DNA of 26,070 nucleotides from Dimorphilus gyrociliatus (taxonomy: Eukaryota; Annelida; Polychaeta; Dinophilidae): NCBI GenBank assembly GCA_904063045.1, contig CAJFCJ010000140.1:1-26070 (forward strand), in the 5' to 3' direction. Each line of letters opens with the position of its first letter. Within the stretch, counting starts at the first letter, position 1. Of the stretch, positions 1 to 9,824 are shown piece after piece. The notes under the pieces were generated by a model. It was not told where the DNA came from, made no database searches, and worked only from the letters and a program-made list of their open reading frames with translations. The position numbers and the translations under genes were made by a program.

Positions 1-2282
1 CATAAAATTGATTGTCGTCATAAATTGGATGAGAATTACGAAATGTGTAAAGAAAGTTACATAACTATGGGTAATACTCTAGGAATTGATTTGAATGATT
101 TTTCATTGGAAAATTCATTGAAATGTCATCTTGCTTATAGTAGTATCGATAGTTTAAAAACAAAAATTCATTATCCCTATGCTTATATATCTGGATGCAA
201 TTTATCAAAATGTAAAGTTGGACAATTTTTATGCTATGGTGAAAATTTTTGTATTTCAATTGAACAGTATTGTGATAAGGTTAGACATTGTCCGTATGGA
301 GATGACGAATCGGATTGTGAAAATTTCAAACCAAAAGGTTTCTTTCGATGTAAAAATGAAAATGTTTATATTAAGTTAAATCAAGTCTGCAATGGTATTA
401 TTGATTGTTTATACAGTAGCGACGAAAGTCTATGTCATTCAATTAATCAGTTTAAATACACATATGAATTTTGTATTGAACAATACGGCTATAAATTGTC
501 TTGTTCCTATTCAACTCGAAATAAAAATGATGAATCTACCATTGAAATTACCAAATTACAATCCAATATTAAAAAACTATCCATAATCGGTAAAATTTTT
601 CAAATATCAAATATGGATTATTCAATAGATTTAATTTCAATTGTAATACAAATTAATGATATTAGAGTGTTTAATTTTAAAAAATATCCTAATTTAATAA
701 TTGCAATATTAAAAAATGTAAATCTTTGGAAAATTGATGGAAAACTTCATGGTAAAAATTCTCTTCAACATTTAGATATTTCAAACAATCCAATTAAAAA
801 TCTACATTTTCTTTTTGATTTGAAAATGAATTCTCTGAGAATTTTGGATATTTCGTATACAAATATTAAATCAATTTATTTGCATAAAAAATTCCATTTG
901 AATAGACTTTTAATATTCAAAATGACTAATTGTTTTATTGAATCAATAGATAATGAATTCTTTAAATTTCTACCGGAAGTATTGGAAATACATTTAAATA
1001 ATTCAATTTTAAAATTTGAACATATAAATTCCATGTTTAAACATGTTTATAAAATTAGGAAAGTTTTTAGTGATTACTATCATCTTTGCTGTTTGGTATG
1101 GAAAAGTTTTGAAAGTGATGTTTCCTGTAGGCCAGCACCAATTGGATTTCAATCCTGTTCGAATCTTTTAGGATCTCATCTACAAAAAACTTTATTCTGG
1201 TTTTATGCAACAATTGGATTTATTGGAAATTTATTAACAACTGCAATACTTATTAGAAAGAATATAAAGAAGAAAGAATTTCTTTGTTTGCAGACCACAC
1301 TCAGCATTGGAGATCTTCTCTTCTCAATCTATATGTTTATCATTCTACTAGCAGATATTTTCTATGGTAATGACTATATTAATTTTGACGATGTATGGAG
1401 AAATAGCGTTGGTTGTCAAGCAATAGGCGTTACTGCATTATTCTCAATTTGTATATCATCAATTAGTATCCTTCTGTTAACTATTGAAAGAACAGATATA
1501 ATTTTAAGTCATGGTATTCAATCAGCATTTTTCAGGAGGAAAATCTGTGTATTCCTTCCAATGGTATTATCTTCATTATGCATAGCAATAACACCAAATA
1601 TTCTCATTCAAGTTTGAATATAATTTTACCTTTTTTTTTATCTATTTTTACCTCAACTTTTAACTCAATATTTAGAAGTTTCATTCAAAAACCAGAATTT
1701 GTTTAAATGTTAACATTGAAAATAGAATGAGTGAAGGGTGGATCTTTTCATTTATCCTATTTGGAGTTATCTTCTTCATCTTCATTCTGATAATATTAAT
1801 TTGTTATATAAAGATATATTTATACGTGAAACAATCGGAAAAGCTGCTAGATAGTATGGGATTAAAGATAAAGGCAAAGACAAAACCAGGAAAAGCAATT
1901 ATAATAATTGTTGCTTCAAATATCATTTGCTGGGTTCCATTAACAATTTTAGGTAAATGCACCTATTCACCATTTTCCCTGTGATAGAATTATTTGCATC
2001 CCTATGTTCAAGGGAATACGATACGTTGCTCATTCTCTCTATTCCTTTAAGATAAATATCTATCCGACAGGTTTTATTTCATTGTTACTTCAATTAAAGA
2101 TAAATGAAAATGTTTATATTTTAATAATAATACTTTTCCTGCCAATAAATTCTATGGTTAATCCAACTATCTTTCTAATGAGAGAAATTTTTCGCATTGT
2201 ATCAGAATTTAAAAAGAAAAAGCAGGAAAAACTGTTTGTATTGGTGTTTTCTTTGTTACCTATTCCTCGTTTAATTCTTTAA
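1..2282 (+). CDS. LDLa-LRR-7TM receptor 1 (GRL101-like GPCR), 5' partial
   Basis: Probable cell-surface G-protein-coupled receptor with a ligand-binding ectodomain; the frame is open to the left edge. Exons: <1-1611, 1676-1952 and 2071 to 2282 or a donor near 2233; phases agree with receptors 2 and 3 (0, then 1). Order: end of one LDLa, a Cys-containing spacer, two LDLa repeats (about 205-320 and 340-435, with DDESDC and SSDESLC acidic ends), leucine-rich repeats to about 1080, a Cys-rich hinge, TM1-TM4 (about 1185-1611), TM5-TM6 (second exon, with CWVP in TM6) and TM7 with NPTIF in place of NPxxY. The TM3 motif is ERT, not ERY. An intron that separates the last two LDLa repeats in receptors 2 and 3 is absent here. 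Domain calls rest on visible motifs and on alignment with the two paralogues. The ligand is unknown. The family resembles mollusc GRL101 and relaxin-type LGRs. Confidence 0.85.
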
Positions 2283-2306
2283 TTTTGTACTTGTTTGTAT
2301 TTGTAG

Positions 2307-3002
2307 AAAGAAGAGAATAGATTTAGAAATAAGCCGAGTGCATGAAAAGTGTAAGATTTTCAAAATGGATATTTAGAATCTCTTTTGACAGTAAACTATG
2401 GAATTTTTTCAAGATAAAAAATACATGAATGTAATAGGAAAACGTTTCCTTGCCATCTTTTAATCCAAGATGTAGCTTTCAAATATCTCATTTCTTGGAC
2501 ATTTTTCATGAAAATTTTCTGTCAAAGAGTGGAAAATATCTATTTTCTTTGTTTAAAAGAGTTTATTTTTTTATTTTATTTTTTCATTTTAAGTTTTTCA
2601 ATACGTTTTTGGTTGTGAAAGAAATCAAATTATATATACTAGAAATAATTATTCCTTTCAAACAATTCAACTCAATGAAAACTTTTATAAGAAACAAGAA
2701 TATTTCTATCTATTGAGAGAAATCATAAAATCATTGAATTATATACATTCCAATTCACTTTGCTTGAATGAGTCTATTGACTTGAAGAATATTGTATACG
2801 ATGTAATAATAATATTTAGGGGCATGTAATAAATATAAGTATATTCTATGTTTTCTTATAGTCTCTCACTAAGAGATATTTTCTTAAAATAATTCAAATG
2901 AATTTTGGAAACAACGCATATTTTAAAAATGATATTAGAGAATATGGAATATTTGTCAGAAAAATTCTCCAAAAGAAAAATGTGTTCATAATAAAGTATT
3001 AA
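2307..3002 (+). CDS. Kinase-like exons 3' of receptor 1
   Basis: Separate exons read as pieces of a protein-kinase-like fold and align with the pieces 3' of receptors 2 and 4. A possible linker exon is 2307-2350. The exon at 2476 (after TGTAG) carries FLDIFHENFL, like the beta4-beta5 segment of receptor 2's copy. About 2650-2800 encodes a helix-E-like LLREIIKSLNYIHS, then SIDLKNIVYD in the position of the catalytic loop. About 2867-3002 encodes NDIREYGIFVRKIL, like helix F. The HRD aspartate position is serine and no DFG is seen, so any product is a pseudokinase, as in the kinase-homology domain of receptor guanylyl cyclases; no cyclase domain was found. A candidate beta3 exon ending at the GTAATAG donor near 2440 reads into an in-frame TGA, so this copy may be damaged. 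It may be the cytoplasmic tail of receptor 1. Splicing is inferred. Confidence 0.42.
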
Positions 3003-3114
3003 AAATACTCAAGAAAATGCTATTCAATTTTTGTTCTTCTATCTATTACGCAGCTATTTCATATTCAATATCATTCAATGACTTGAATAAATATAAACTG
3101 TAAACAGATCTAAG

Positions 3115-3196
3115 AATGAATGCTTTAACACCATCCCAACTCAGTTCTTGTTTCTGCCTAACCCTTAGATAAGACAGATCACGTATTCTACCAGTT
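3115..3196 (-). repeat. Internally deleted copy of the GAAAACG-TIR MITE
   Basis: On the minus strand this reads GGTAGAATACG, a variant of the element terminus seen at 6670, then GTCTTATCTAAGGGTTAGG and GCAGAAACAAG. Those match internal blocks of the 6670-6863 element in the same order. The far end is not recognisable. Confidence 0.5.
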
Positions 3197-4280
3197 TATT
3201 TAATGAAATGTCAGGAATTCAGTAGTATTAGTTTTACTTTAAAAACATCATAATACATTGTTATTTTCAAAAACGCAAGTATCAGTCATCGAAGAAACAT
3301 AACGGACTGTCATCTACCCAATACTTTTACTGTGTCGCATTGTAAATGTAGGAATTTCCGGTTTGCATAACTGTGTTCATCCTTTCCAATCATTTACCGA
3401 TTTGCCAAAGTACTTTTCGAAATAGAAACTCAATTTCGTTCATAGATTACAGTCTTTAGTATTATTTCTGTTCTAAATGATACTAATGTAATAAAAATAT
3501 GAAGAAATGTTTAAATTGAATGTTTAATATCTTAAAAAAGGACAAAAAATAGTACGCCAAAAATGTCCATATAACCTTACTTAACTAGTTTGCCTTTGTT
3601 TTTTTTGGTTAAATTTTGGTTTTAGAATAATTTCAGCTATAAATATCTGATCCCCTGTTTACGCAACCTTTTGCTTTATTATCAATCATGCAAAGGCAAT
3701 TCGCATTTTTCCGGTCTCTATAAGTTACCTTGGCTCTCAGTTGATCATTAGTTTTTCCATCTTACAATCTTTCTTTTAAAGTTTGTTTCATCATCTTTAC
3801 TTATGATATACTTTATGAATATTAAATCCGCTTTGATTTATACTCTGCAAGATGTGTTCTATGCTCTTGATTGAAGTAAATAAAATATCTCTAGAAAATT
3901 TCCACCAGATGTGTCTGCTAGTTCAATAAACAGATAATCTGCTAAAGGTGATAAGTGAGAACTGCACAAAGGATGATCGGATGTTAGATGCTAGCTAAAT
4001 GGTGAATAAACTATTCAAGTTTCCATCAACAATCTGAAAATATCATGTAGCAACACTATCACTGAGGAAGAAAGATTCTACCCTAAATGCTAGTTTGGCA
4101 AATCAAACTACTATAAACTATGTTTACTGACAATGAACTTTGATACAATTACTTGGTTAAATATTGTCTTTTGAATGAAGGCTTTATATTAAACATTGAA
4201 TCAATACTATTTTAAGTCTTAAATTCATAATTAATATATTTGTAATATTATAAAATTTTGACAATTTGTGTTTTACACAT
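3197..4280. other. AT-rich non-coding stretch
   Basis: No convincing ORF, RNA gene or repeat was seen on either strand. It lies between the 3' ends of the convergent kinase-like exons of receptor 1 (+) and receptor 4 (-), so both transcription units probably end here. Confidence 0.4.
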
Positions 4281-4640
4281 TCAAACTCTTTGATCAGGAT
4301 TTTTCAGGATTTTTCGAATAAAAATTCCAAGAGAGAAAATATCAGCCATCTCTTTTTCTTTATCAAGTATATTATAAGTTTCAGGCAAAAGTGTATAACC
4401 ATGTTTGATATCTTTCTATATAATTTAAAATAATATCAATATTTTCATTTTGTTTTTCATGAAAATCACCTGAATGAAAATGATTTCTTCAATATTTTTG
4501 CAATCAATGCTGACGAAATTTGAATGAAAAGTTTTTAAATCGTAACATATTTCTTTAATACAAAAAAATATGCAAATTTTTTATAGCTATTTTTGGCAAA
4601 GACATATTTTTCAAGACATTTTACTTGTAAAATTCTATTG
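4281..4640 (-). pseudogene. Kinase-like exons 3' of decayed receptor 4
   Basis: Two phase-0 minus-strand exons. About 4472-4570 encodes KEICYDLKTFHSNF followed by SIDCKNI, aligning with helix E and the loop of the receptor 1 copy. About 4283-4400 (after ATATAG) encodes LLPETYN and then MADIFSLGIFIRKIL, an APE-like segment and helix F, ending at TGA 4281-4283. Upstream, about 4565-4640 reads LEKYVFAKNSYKKFAYFFVL in another frame, like beta4-beta5; the helix-D part is missing and the frame shifts. The catalytic-loop aspartate position is serine and there is no DFG. It is damaged, as is the 7TM part upstream on the same strand. Recognition rests on alignment with the other two copies in this window. 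Confidence 0.42.
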
Positions 4641-4952
4641 AAAGCTTTTGAAAAATATTGTTCTTTTTCTGTTGAAAAAAAAATATTGAAATAGTTGAAT
4701 TATGTAAATATTTAACAAATTTATTAATATATTATAATACAAACTATTATCCAATTGTCTTTTCTCTTTTTCTGCAATCAATTTTCTATAAGAGAATAAA
4801 TGGAAACTATCAGCAAGAGTTTAATTTGTATCTCTAGATGCTCATCTAGATTCTACACTCGAATTCGCCTAAAAACGCCTTTATATCTCTATATAAAGAT
4901 ATGGTTTTTTTAATACTATACAGTACACTATTTCATCAATTTGGTGTATGAA

Positions 4953-5465
4953 TCAAGTTTTAAACTGTAAAAAAGAGAGAAGAGTGTATAACCTGAACTT
5001 GGAGAGTGTAAATGTTTTTTTGAAGTCGTCCATTGAATAAATATATGGATTAATCATTGAATTTAATGGCACAATCAAAGAAATTATAACTGTATATATA
5101 TCATTACTAAAATCAACTTGAATAAATATTGACAATATTGCTATAAACAAAGAAAAAAGTAAAAAATTAACTGTCAGTCTCTTGTTGCCTTTTTTCTATT
5201 TACCAAGAAAAGAAACTGGAGCCCAACAAACAACATTTGATATTGACACAAAATATACTTTTTTTGATAGAACTATGTCATTTGCATTCTTTTTTACAAT
5301 ACTTTTCATATTTCGTGCTCTTATTAGTAGAAATATTCAAAGATAAATTATCAATACAATCATACTGAGTAAGAATATTAAAACACCAAAGACGATAAAT
5401 GAATAAATTGATCCTTCACTAAATCCGCTATACAAATCGAAAAAGTATAGAGTAGTGTTAATAGG
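4953..5465 (-). pseudogene. Decayed 7TM receptor 4 (TM5-TM7 only)
   Basis: Minus-strand remnant of the same GPCR family. The TM5-TM6 exon (about 5465 to 5204, donor GTAAAT) aligns with receptors 2 and 3 (SEGS in place of EGW, then VVCWAPVSFLG at TM6). It is broken by an in-frame TGA at 5337-5339 in the cytoplasmic end of TM5, and by a stop at its 5' edge. The TM7 exon (5140-4953) keeps the family phase and the motif PLNSMINPYIY. No ectodomain or TM1-TM4 exon is present upstream; that space is occupied by a DEG/ENaC fragment. So this is a 5'-truncated pseudogene, unless another exon arrangement lies outside what can be read here. Confidence 0.7.
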
Positions 5466-5668
5466 TCACTTAATATTAATAAAGATATGAAACATTTTAG
5501 AGATTTTTTCAGTTAAAATATTTATACAAATCCAACTCCATCGTACTCTTCATCCTATTTTGATTATATAAAAAACTCATTAAAATCGTAAATATAATAG
5601 TTTTAATGTGTATTTTCCTTCTAACCTTAACCCTATCTATCTGGGAAAGTATAGAAAAAACATTTTAC

Positions 5669-5984
5669 GTGAACTTATTGTGGTTACAAACAGTAACTGA
5701 TGGAAATTCAAGGGTCTTTGAATGGATTACTTCAATATTTATTGTAACATCTTTTTTCCCATAATCCAATCCCCTTTTTACGACTTGAAAACAGAATAGA
5801 AAAATTGCTCCAAATACAATTAACATCCAACTAATACGCCTTAGTAGAGATGTTTCTGTTGCAAAAATGTTTTTAATGCCATGAAATGTTGTTTCATTAG
5901 AGAAACTTGACCACGTTTTTATATATCTTTAATCTCCGGATTGATGCTCTTCTTGGCAGTTTCCTTATCATTTTTAAAATCCAT
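5669..5984 (-). pseudogene. DEG/ENaC channel N-terminal exon, frameshifted
   Basis: Sodium channels of the degenerin/ENaC/ASIC family begin with a cytoplasmic segment containing a conserved His-Gly, then TM1 and a FPxVTxCN motif. Minus-strand translation here gives an ATG at 5984 with MDFKNDKETAKKSINPEIKD, a one-base frame break in an A-run near 5915-5925, then TWSSFSNETTFHGIKNIF, a hydrophobic TM1 (WMLIVFGAIFLFCFQ) and LEFPSVTVCNHNKF just before a GTAAAA donor (exon edge 5669). Together these are a clear family signature. No later DEG/ENaC exon was recognised; receptor 4 remains lie immediately downstream. The single-base break could be decay or an assembly indel in a homopolymer. Confidence 0.72.
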
Positions 5985-6368
5985 ATTCTTTTATGATAAA
6001 AACTATAACAAGACTAAAAAGATAAATTGCAAACTAATTTATATAAATAATTCATACACATTCATTATTCAAATTTTATTTTTTTTCTCTCTGTTAAATC
6101 ATCAAACTTTTAATAATTTCTGTTGAAAAAGTCGCATAATTTATTTAAATAATTTCCTATATATCTTTTGTTTAGCTGAGTGTATTTGCTGTAAACTGGT
6201 GATTAGGGAGAGACACAACTCATCAATATGTATTTATATATATATATATATATATGTATATATAAGCTAAAAGCCTCTATAAATGCATTAACAATGACCC
6301 AACATTGATATTATATTTTTGAACAAAAAAACATATATACAATACCAGCCATTAGGCATTGTTAGACT
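5985..6368. other. AT-rich intergenic stretch with TA repeat
   Basis: No gene was seen. It contains a (TA)n run at about 6236-6262 and leads into the Tc1 transposase remnant. A divergent promoter for the DEG/ENaC fragment would lie here. Confidence 0.4.
6236..6262. repeat. TA microsatellite
   Basis: A run of TA dinucleotides interrupted by TG. TA is also the target site of Tc1/mariner elements, and the remnant transposase starts about 110 bp downstream. Confidence 0.8.
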
Positions 6369-6608
6369 TTGAAAAAAATATATTTTTTGCCAACTAACAG
6401 CCCAGACCTCAATATTATTCAGCTAATGTGGAACATATATAAGAAGCAAACAATGATAAGTGAGACAAGAAATAAGGATGAGCTATGGGAGGTGTTCAGA
6501 TATGAATTTTTTGAAATTTTAATATTTGAAAGTCAGTCTTTATATCTTACAATAGAAAGAAGCCTTAGAGCAGTTATAGAAGCTAGGGGCAAGCACACAA
6601 AATACTAA
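6369..6608 (+). pseudogene. Tc1/mariner transposase C-terminal remnant
   Basis: An open stretch of about 79 codons matching the C-terminal end of Tc1-type DDE transposases: PTNSPDLNIIQLMW (family form SPDLNPIENLW) and the terminal RAVIEARGKHTKY before a stop. The Glu of the DDE triad, expected in the NPIE block, is Gln here, and the N-terminal DNA-binding and first catalytic parts are missing. No ATG precedes it in frame. It cannot be active. No terminal inverted repeats of this element were found. Confidence 0.85.
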
Positions 6609-6669
6609 GACATTACATACATAATACCCTATCAAATAAAGTTAAAATAACATAAAATTATAAGGGACC

Positions 6670-6863
6670 GGTCGAAAACGGCCATAAATGAAATATTTGA
6701 AGGTCAGATTTCAGGCTGGGAAATGGTTAGGAGAATAGGATAGCTATTGATACGTACTTAGGAGGGTCCTATCTAAGGGTTAGTGGCATTGAAAAAGTTT
6801 AGGCAAAAACAAGGGCTAGGTTAGGGTTACGGTAAAACCATAGATTTATGGCCGTTTTCTACC
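6670..6863. mobile_element. 194-bp MITE with 20-bp TIRs
   Basis: The termini are inverted repeats matching at 19 of 20 positions (left GGTCGAAAACGGCCATAAAT, right its reverse complement with one change). The interior is non-coding, with blocks GTCCTATCTAAGGGTTAG and GGTTAGGGTTAC. A related element is at 9311-9465 and a deleted copy at 3115-3196. No clear target duplication was identified. Confidence 0.75.
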
Positions 6864-7178
6864 ATATCCAAATTATAATTCTAATAGTTTTTAGATGAAA
6901 TTGTGTGATTGTAATAACTAATTACGCTCCCATTGAAAATAGGCCTACCACAATAAAACATTAATATTTCAGATATATATATATATATATATATTTATAT
7001 TTTCACTCCATAATGATAAGAATATTATTAAGTATATTAAATATAGATATATAAGATATATAAACACTGACAACTTGAACTTCCATCAAATAGGTGGAGC
7101 CACCATATTGTACAATTTACTTACACAATAGAAAAAATGGTTTCAAATTTTCAATAGGCCTTATCTAACCTAACCTTA
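6864..7178. other. Intergenic, second TA repeat
   Basis: A (TA)n run at about 6973-6992. Nothing else was recognised beyond a short CTAACCTAACC block near 7165, which may be another scrap of the MITE family. Confidence 0.4.
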
Positions 7179-7391
7179 ATGATAAAATATTATCTAGATG
7201 GCTATGGAATGAAAGCTTTAAACTTTCATAGATCGAATATAGGAAGAATGACAGCTCTTGAAGAGAATATGAAAGATATAGGTTTGCTTAGTGCAAGAGA
7301 AGGAATAGCTTTTATTTCAAATGTTTACACTTGGTTCAGTTATGCCATACTGTTTATCAGTACAGGACTAAAAAGATTAATGATAAGATAG
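7179..7391 (+). CDS. Unrecognised short ORF upstream of the hydrolase
   Basis: An ORF of 70 codons that I do not recognise. It has a polar N-terminal half (ALEENMKDIGLLSAREG) and a hydrophobic stretch (YTWFSYAILFISTGL), so it could be an exon or remnant of a membrane protein. It ends 45 bp before the ATG of the beta-lactamase-like gene on the same strand, so it may equally lie in that gene's promoter or 5' UTR and be non-coding. No paralogue in the window supports it. Confidence 0.2.
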   Translation: MIKYYLDGYGMKALNFHRSNIGRMTALEENMKDIGLLSAREGIAFISNVYTWFSYAILFISTGLKRLMIR

Positions 7392-7435
7392 CTAGATCGA
7401 TTGATAATGAATAAAGTTTATCAGTAGCCTAGTTG

Positions 7436-9202
7436 ATGATGAATATGACACTAAAACAAACTGTATTTTTATCATTTTGCTCCATATTCATTATTGTTTG
7501 TTCAAGCAATTCAAGAGGATTAACAAATGAGCAAGTTGCTAGAAAAATAGATGAATATGTTGGTGGTCTTGTAAAATGTAGAAAATTTACAGGAGCCAAC
7601 TTAGCAGTTGTTAGAAATGGAAGTATCATCTTGACTAAAGGTTATGGTTTGGCTAATATAAGGAGGAATGAGTCTGTTACACCAAATACCAAATTTCCCA
7701 TTGCTTCCATTACTAAAAGTTTTACTGGACATTTAGCAATGAAATTACTAAAGGAAAAGCAGTAAAAAACAAAAAAAGACTAAAAGTCAGAGTATAATCT
7801 TTAAGTTTATCACCTTTCTTTCAGATTGAGTATTGACACAAAAGTTAAAGATTTCTGGCCAGGATTTACAGCATGGTCTGGATATAGATACAATGATTTC
7901 ACATTGAGAGACTTTATTGCACACAAAACTGGTTTATATAGACACGATTTCATATGGGTTCTAGCTGGACAGGAAAAAGCAAGTCTTATCAATAAACTTC
8001 GATTTTTAAAACCACACGAGTCACCAAGATTACGACTGCAATATAACAATTTATTTTTTTCATTGGCTGGAAAGGTTATTGAAGAAATTGCCAACAATGG
8101 AAAAGATTGGGAAAACCTAATAGAAGAAAATTTCTTTAATCCTTTAGAAATGGATAATTCTGGTTTCTATGACAGACAAGAAAACTATAACGGATTTGCT
8201 TCGCCATACATTTCTTCTTCAGATGAAAGTCAAGGAAATTTAACTGAATTTCCTGCCGATACTTGGAAGTTTGTATTTTTAAATAAACATTAATGATTTA
8301 AATTCCTAATTTCATTTTACAGAAATATTGGTATAGTTGGATCAGCTGGATCTATAGTCTCTACTGCCAATGATATGGCCAAATGGTTAGCAATGATTCT
8401 GAACAAAGGTGTTGCCTTGAATGGTCAACGTGTATTGCCTAAAGAAGTTATTGAACGTGTGTTTGCCAGCGAGATATTTTTTCAGGATGCTGTACCTATA
8501 GCTTTGGGTAATAAACCAGAATTTGGTAGAAGAACAAGCTATGGCTTAGGCTATTGGAACGGATATCAATCTGGTGTTCAATACCATCATCATTCAGGGG
8601 AGTTGCCCGGTTTTCATTCAACTCATACTCTAATAAGATCTTTGAAATCTGGCTTTTATTTTTCAACAAACCACGGAAGACAAGCACTAGAACGTTCAGT
8701 TTTGGAAAATTCTATTAATGATATCTTGTTAGGGAGAGAACCAACAATTTCTTTACAAGAGGCTTGTAACTCTGAACTTTCAAATGTTGATGATCCAGAT
8801 ACAGCATTTTTTAAAGTTAGACACAATATCCCAAAATATTCTGAATTGATAGAAAAACAAAGAAAAAATATCAGAAATATAACAAAGTATACTGGTAGAT
8901 ATGAAAATTGGGCCTATGGAACAATTAATGTTAAAAGTACTGGGGGAGCTTTATTTCAATTAGCTTTAGATTATGGAAAAATTGGAAGATTTAACTTGTT
9001 ATTCTTAGAAGATGATACGTATGTTGGAATATCCAAACCCGGACCAGGAGCAGCAATTTCCAATATCATTTTTCATTTTAAAGAAGAAGAAAATGATAAA
9101 ATGAAAAAAATAATAGCATCATTTGAACCAAGGGATCCACCGGTATTTGAAAGAGGTTTAGGTCCAGAACCACCAGTTGATCATGATAAATGTGTTGATT
9201 AA
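7436..9202 (+). CDS. Secreted serine beta-lactamase-like hydrolase
   Basis: Intact gene of three exons: 7436-7761, 7825-8268 and 8323-9202, with introns of 63 and 54 bp (GTAAAA...CAG, GTTTGT...CAG) that join the frame cleanly into 549 residues. ATG 7436 is the first Met (MMNM) and is followed by a hydrophobic signal peptide of about 16 residues ending near CSSNS. All three signatures of the class C beta-lactamase/penicillin-binding fold are present: SITK (about residue 91), YNN (about 200) and HSG in HHSGELPGF (about 345). The serine nucleophile, lysine base and Tyr are therefore intact. The C-terminal third may form a lipocalin-like extension, as in animal LACTB-type esterases and peptidases (inference). 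Substrate unknown; it probably acts in gut lumen or body fluid. An AATAAA lies 48 bp past the stop. Confidence 0.9.
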
Positions 9203-9249
9203 ATATTTTTGCTAAAGAAATATGCACTTTTGCATTTAGACGCTTTTGT

Positions 9250-9255
9250 AATAAA
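9250..9255 (+). promoter_or_regulatory. Poly(A) signal of the hydrolase gene
   Basis: AATAAA 48 bp after the stop codon at 9200-9202. Confidence 0.6.
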
Positions 9256-9310
9256 CGGAGTATAGAGCTAGATGGAAGAGCAATGAATGTTTACAGAGTT
9301 TTTTGTGGGG

Positions 9311-9465
9311 GCTGTTGAAAACGCCCATTTTGCAGTTATTTTGGGATGAGATTTTGGGTTTGGAAAGGGTTAGGAAAAATATTCCAACGATTGATTTGTA
9401 ATTAGGTGGGTCCAAACTAAGGGTTAGGAACAATGAAGGGTTAGGGTTAGTCGTTTTCTTCTAAT
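9311..9465. mobile_element. Second MITE of the GAAAACG family
   Basis: Left end CTGTTGAAAACGCCCATTTT, right end GTCGTTTTCTTC, so the TIR core GAAAACG is shared. The interior contains TTAGGTGGGTCC and CTAAGGGTTAGG in the same order as the 6670 element, then AAGGGTTAGGGTTAG. The flanking 9203-9824 is otherwise non-coding. Confidence 0.65.
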
Positions 9466-9824
9466 TAGCGTTGGTATAAGTACAGGTCCAAATGTAATTG
9501 GGTTATGAGTGAGCTACTTTGTAAATGTACATTTAATGATAAACAAATGTAGTACTAAGTTTGTGTAAAGTAAAATAACTATCCAGGGTTTATCTTTTAT
9601 CCTGCCATGATTACGATCAATCATCTTGTTCATAATTTTATAATTTGACTAGCCTTTAAAAAGCGCTTAAGAGAACAGAGTTTAATATCTAATCGTGCTC
9701 TCTAATTAATCTTATCATCTATGTAAAAGATTGTTTATCATATATAAAATATCTATAGTCTAACATTTTTAATTATAAATCTTTCACTGAAATGTAAGAG
9801 AAATTTTTATTTTTTATTTAAAAA

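Noticed and set aside
2620-2650. Receptor guanylyl cyclase gene (kinase-homology plus cyclase)
   Set aside because: Only kinase-fold segments are seen; no cyclase catalytic motif was found downstream in any of the three copies.
2450-2716. Single 88-codon gene
   Set aside because: The frame joins a kinase-like exon (from 2476) with intronic AT-rich sequence; the later part does not align with the paralogous copies.
9420-9452. TTAGGG-like tandem repeats as telomeric or interstitial telomere sequence
   Set aside because: Only two or three imperfect units, always inside the MITE-like elements and in the same internal position.
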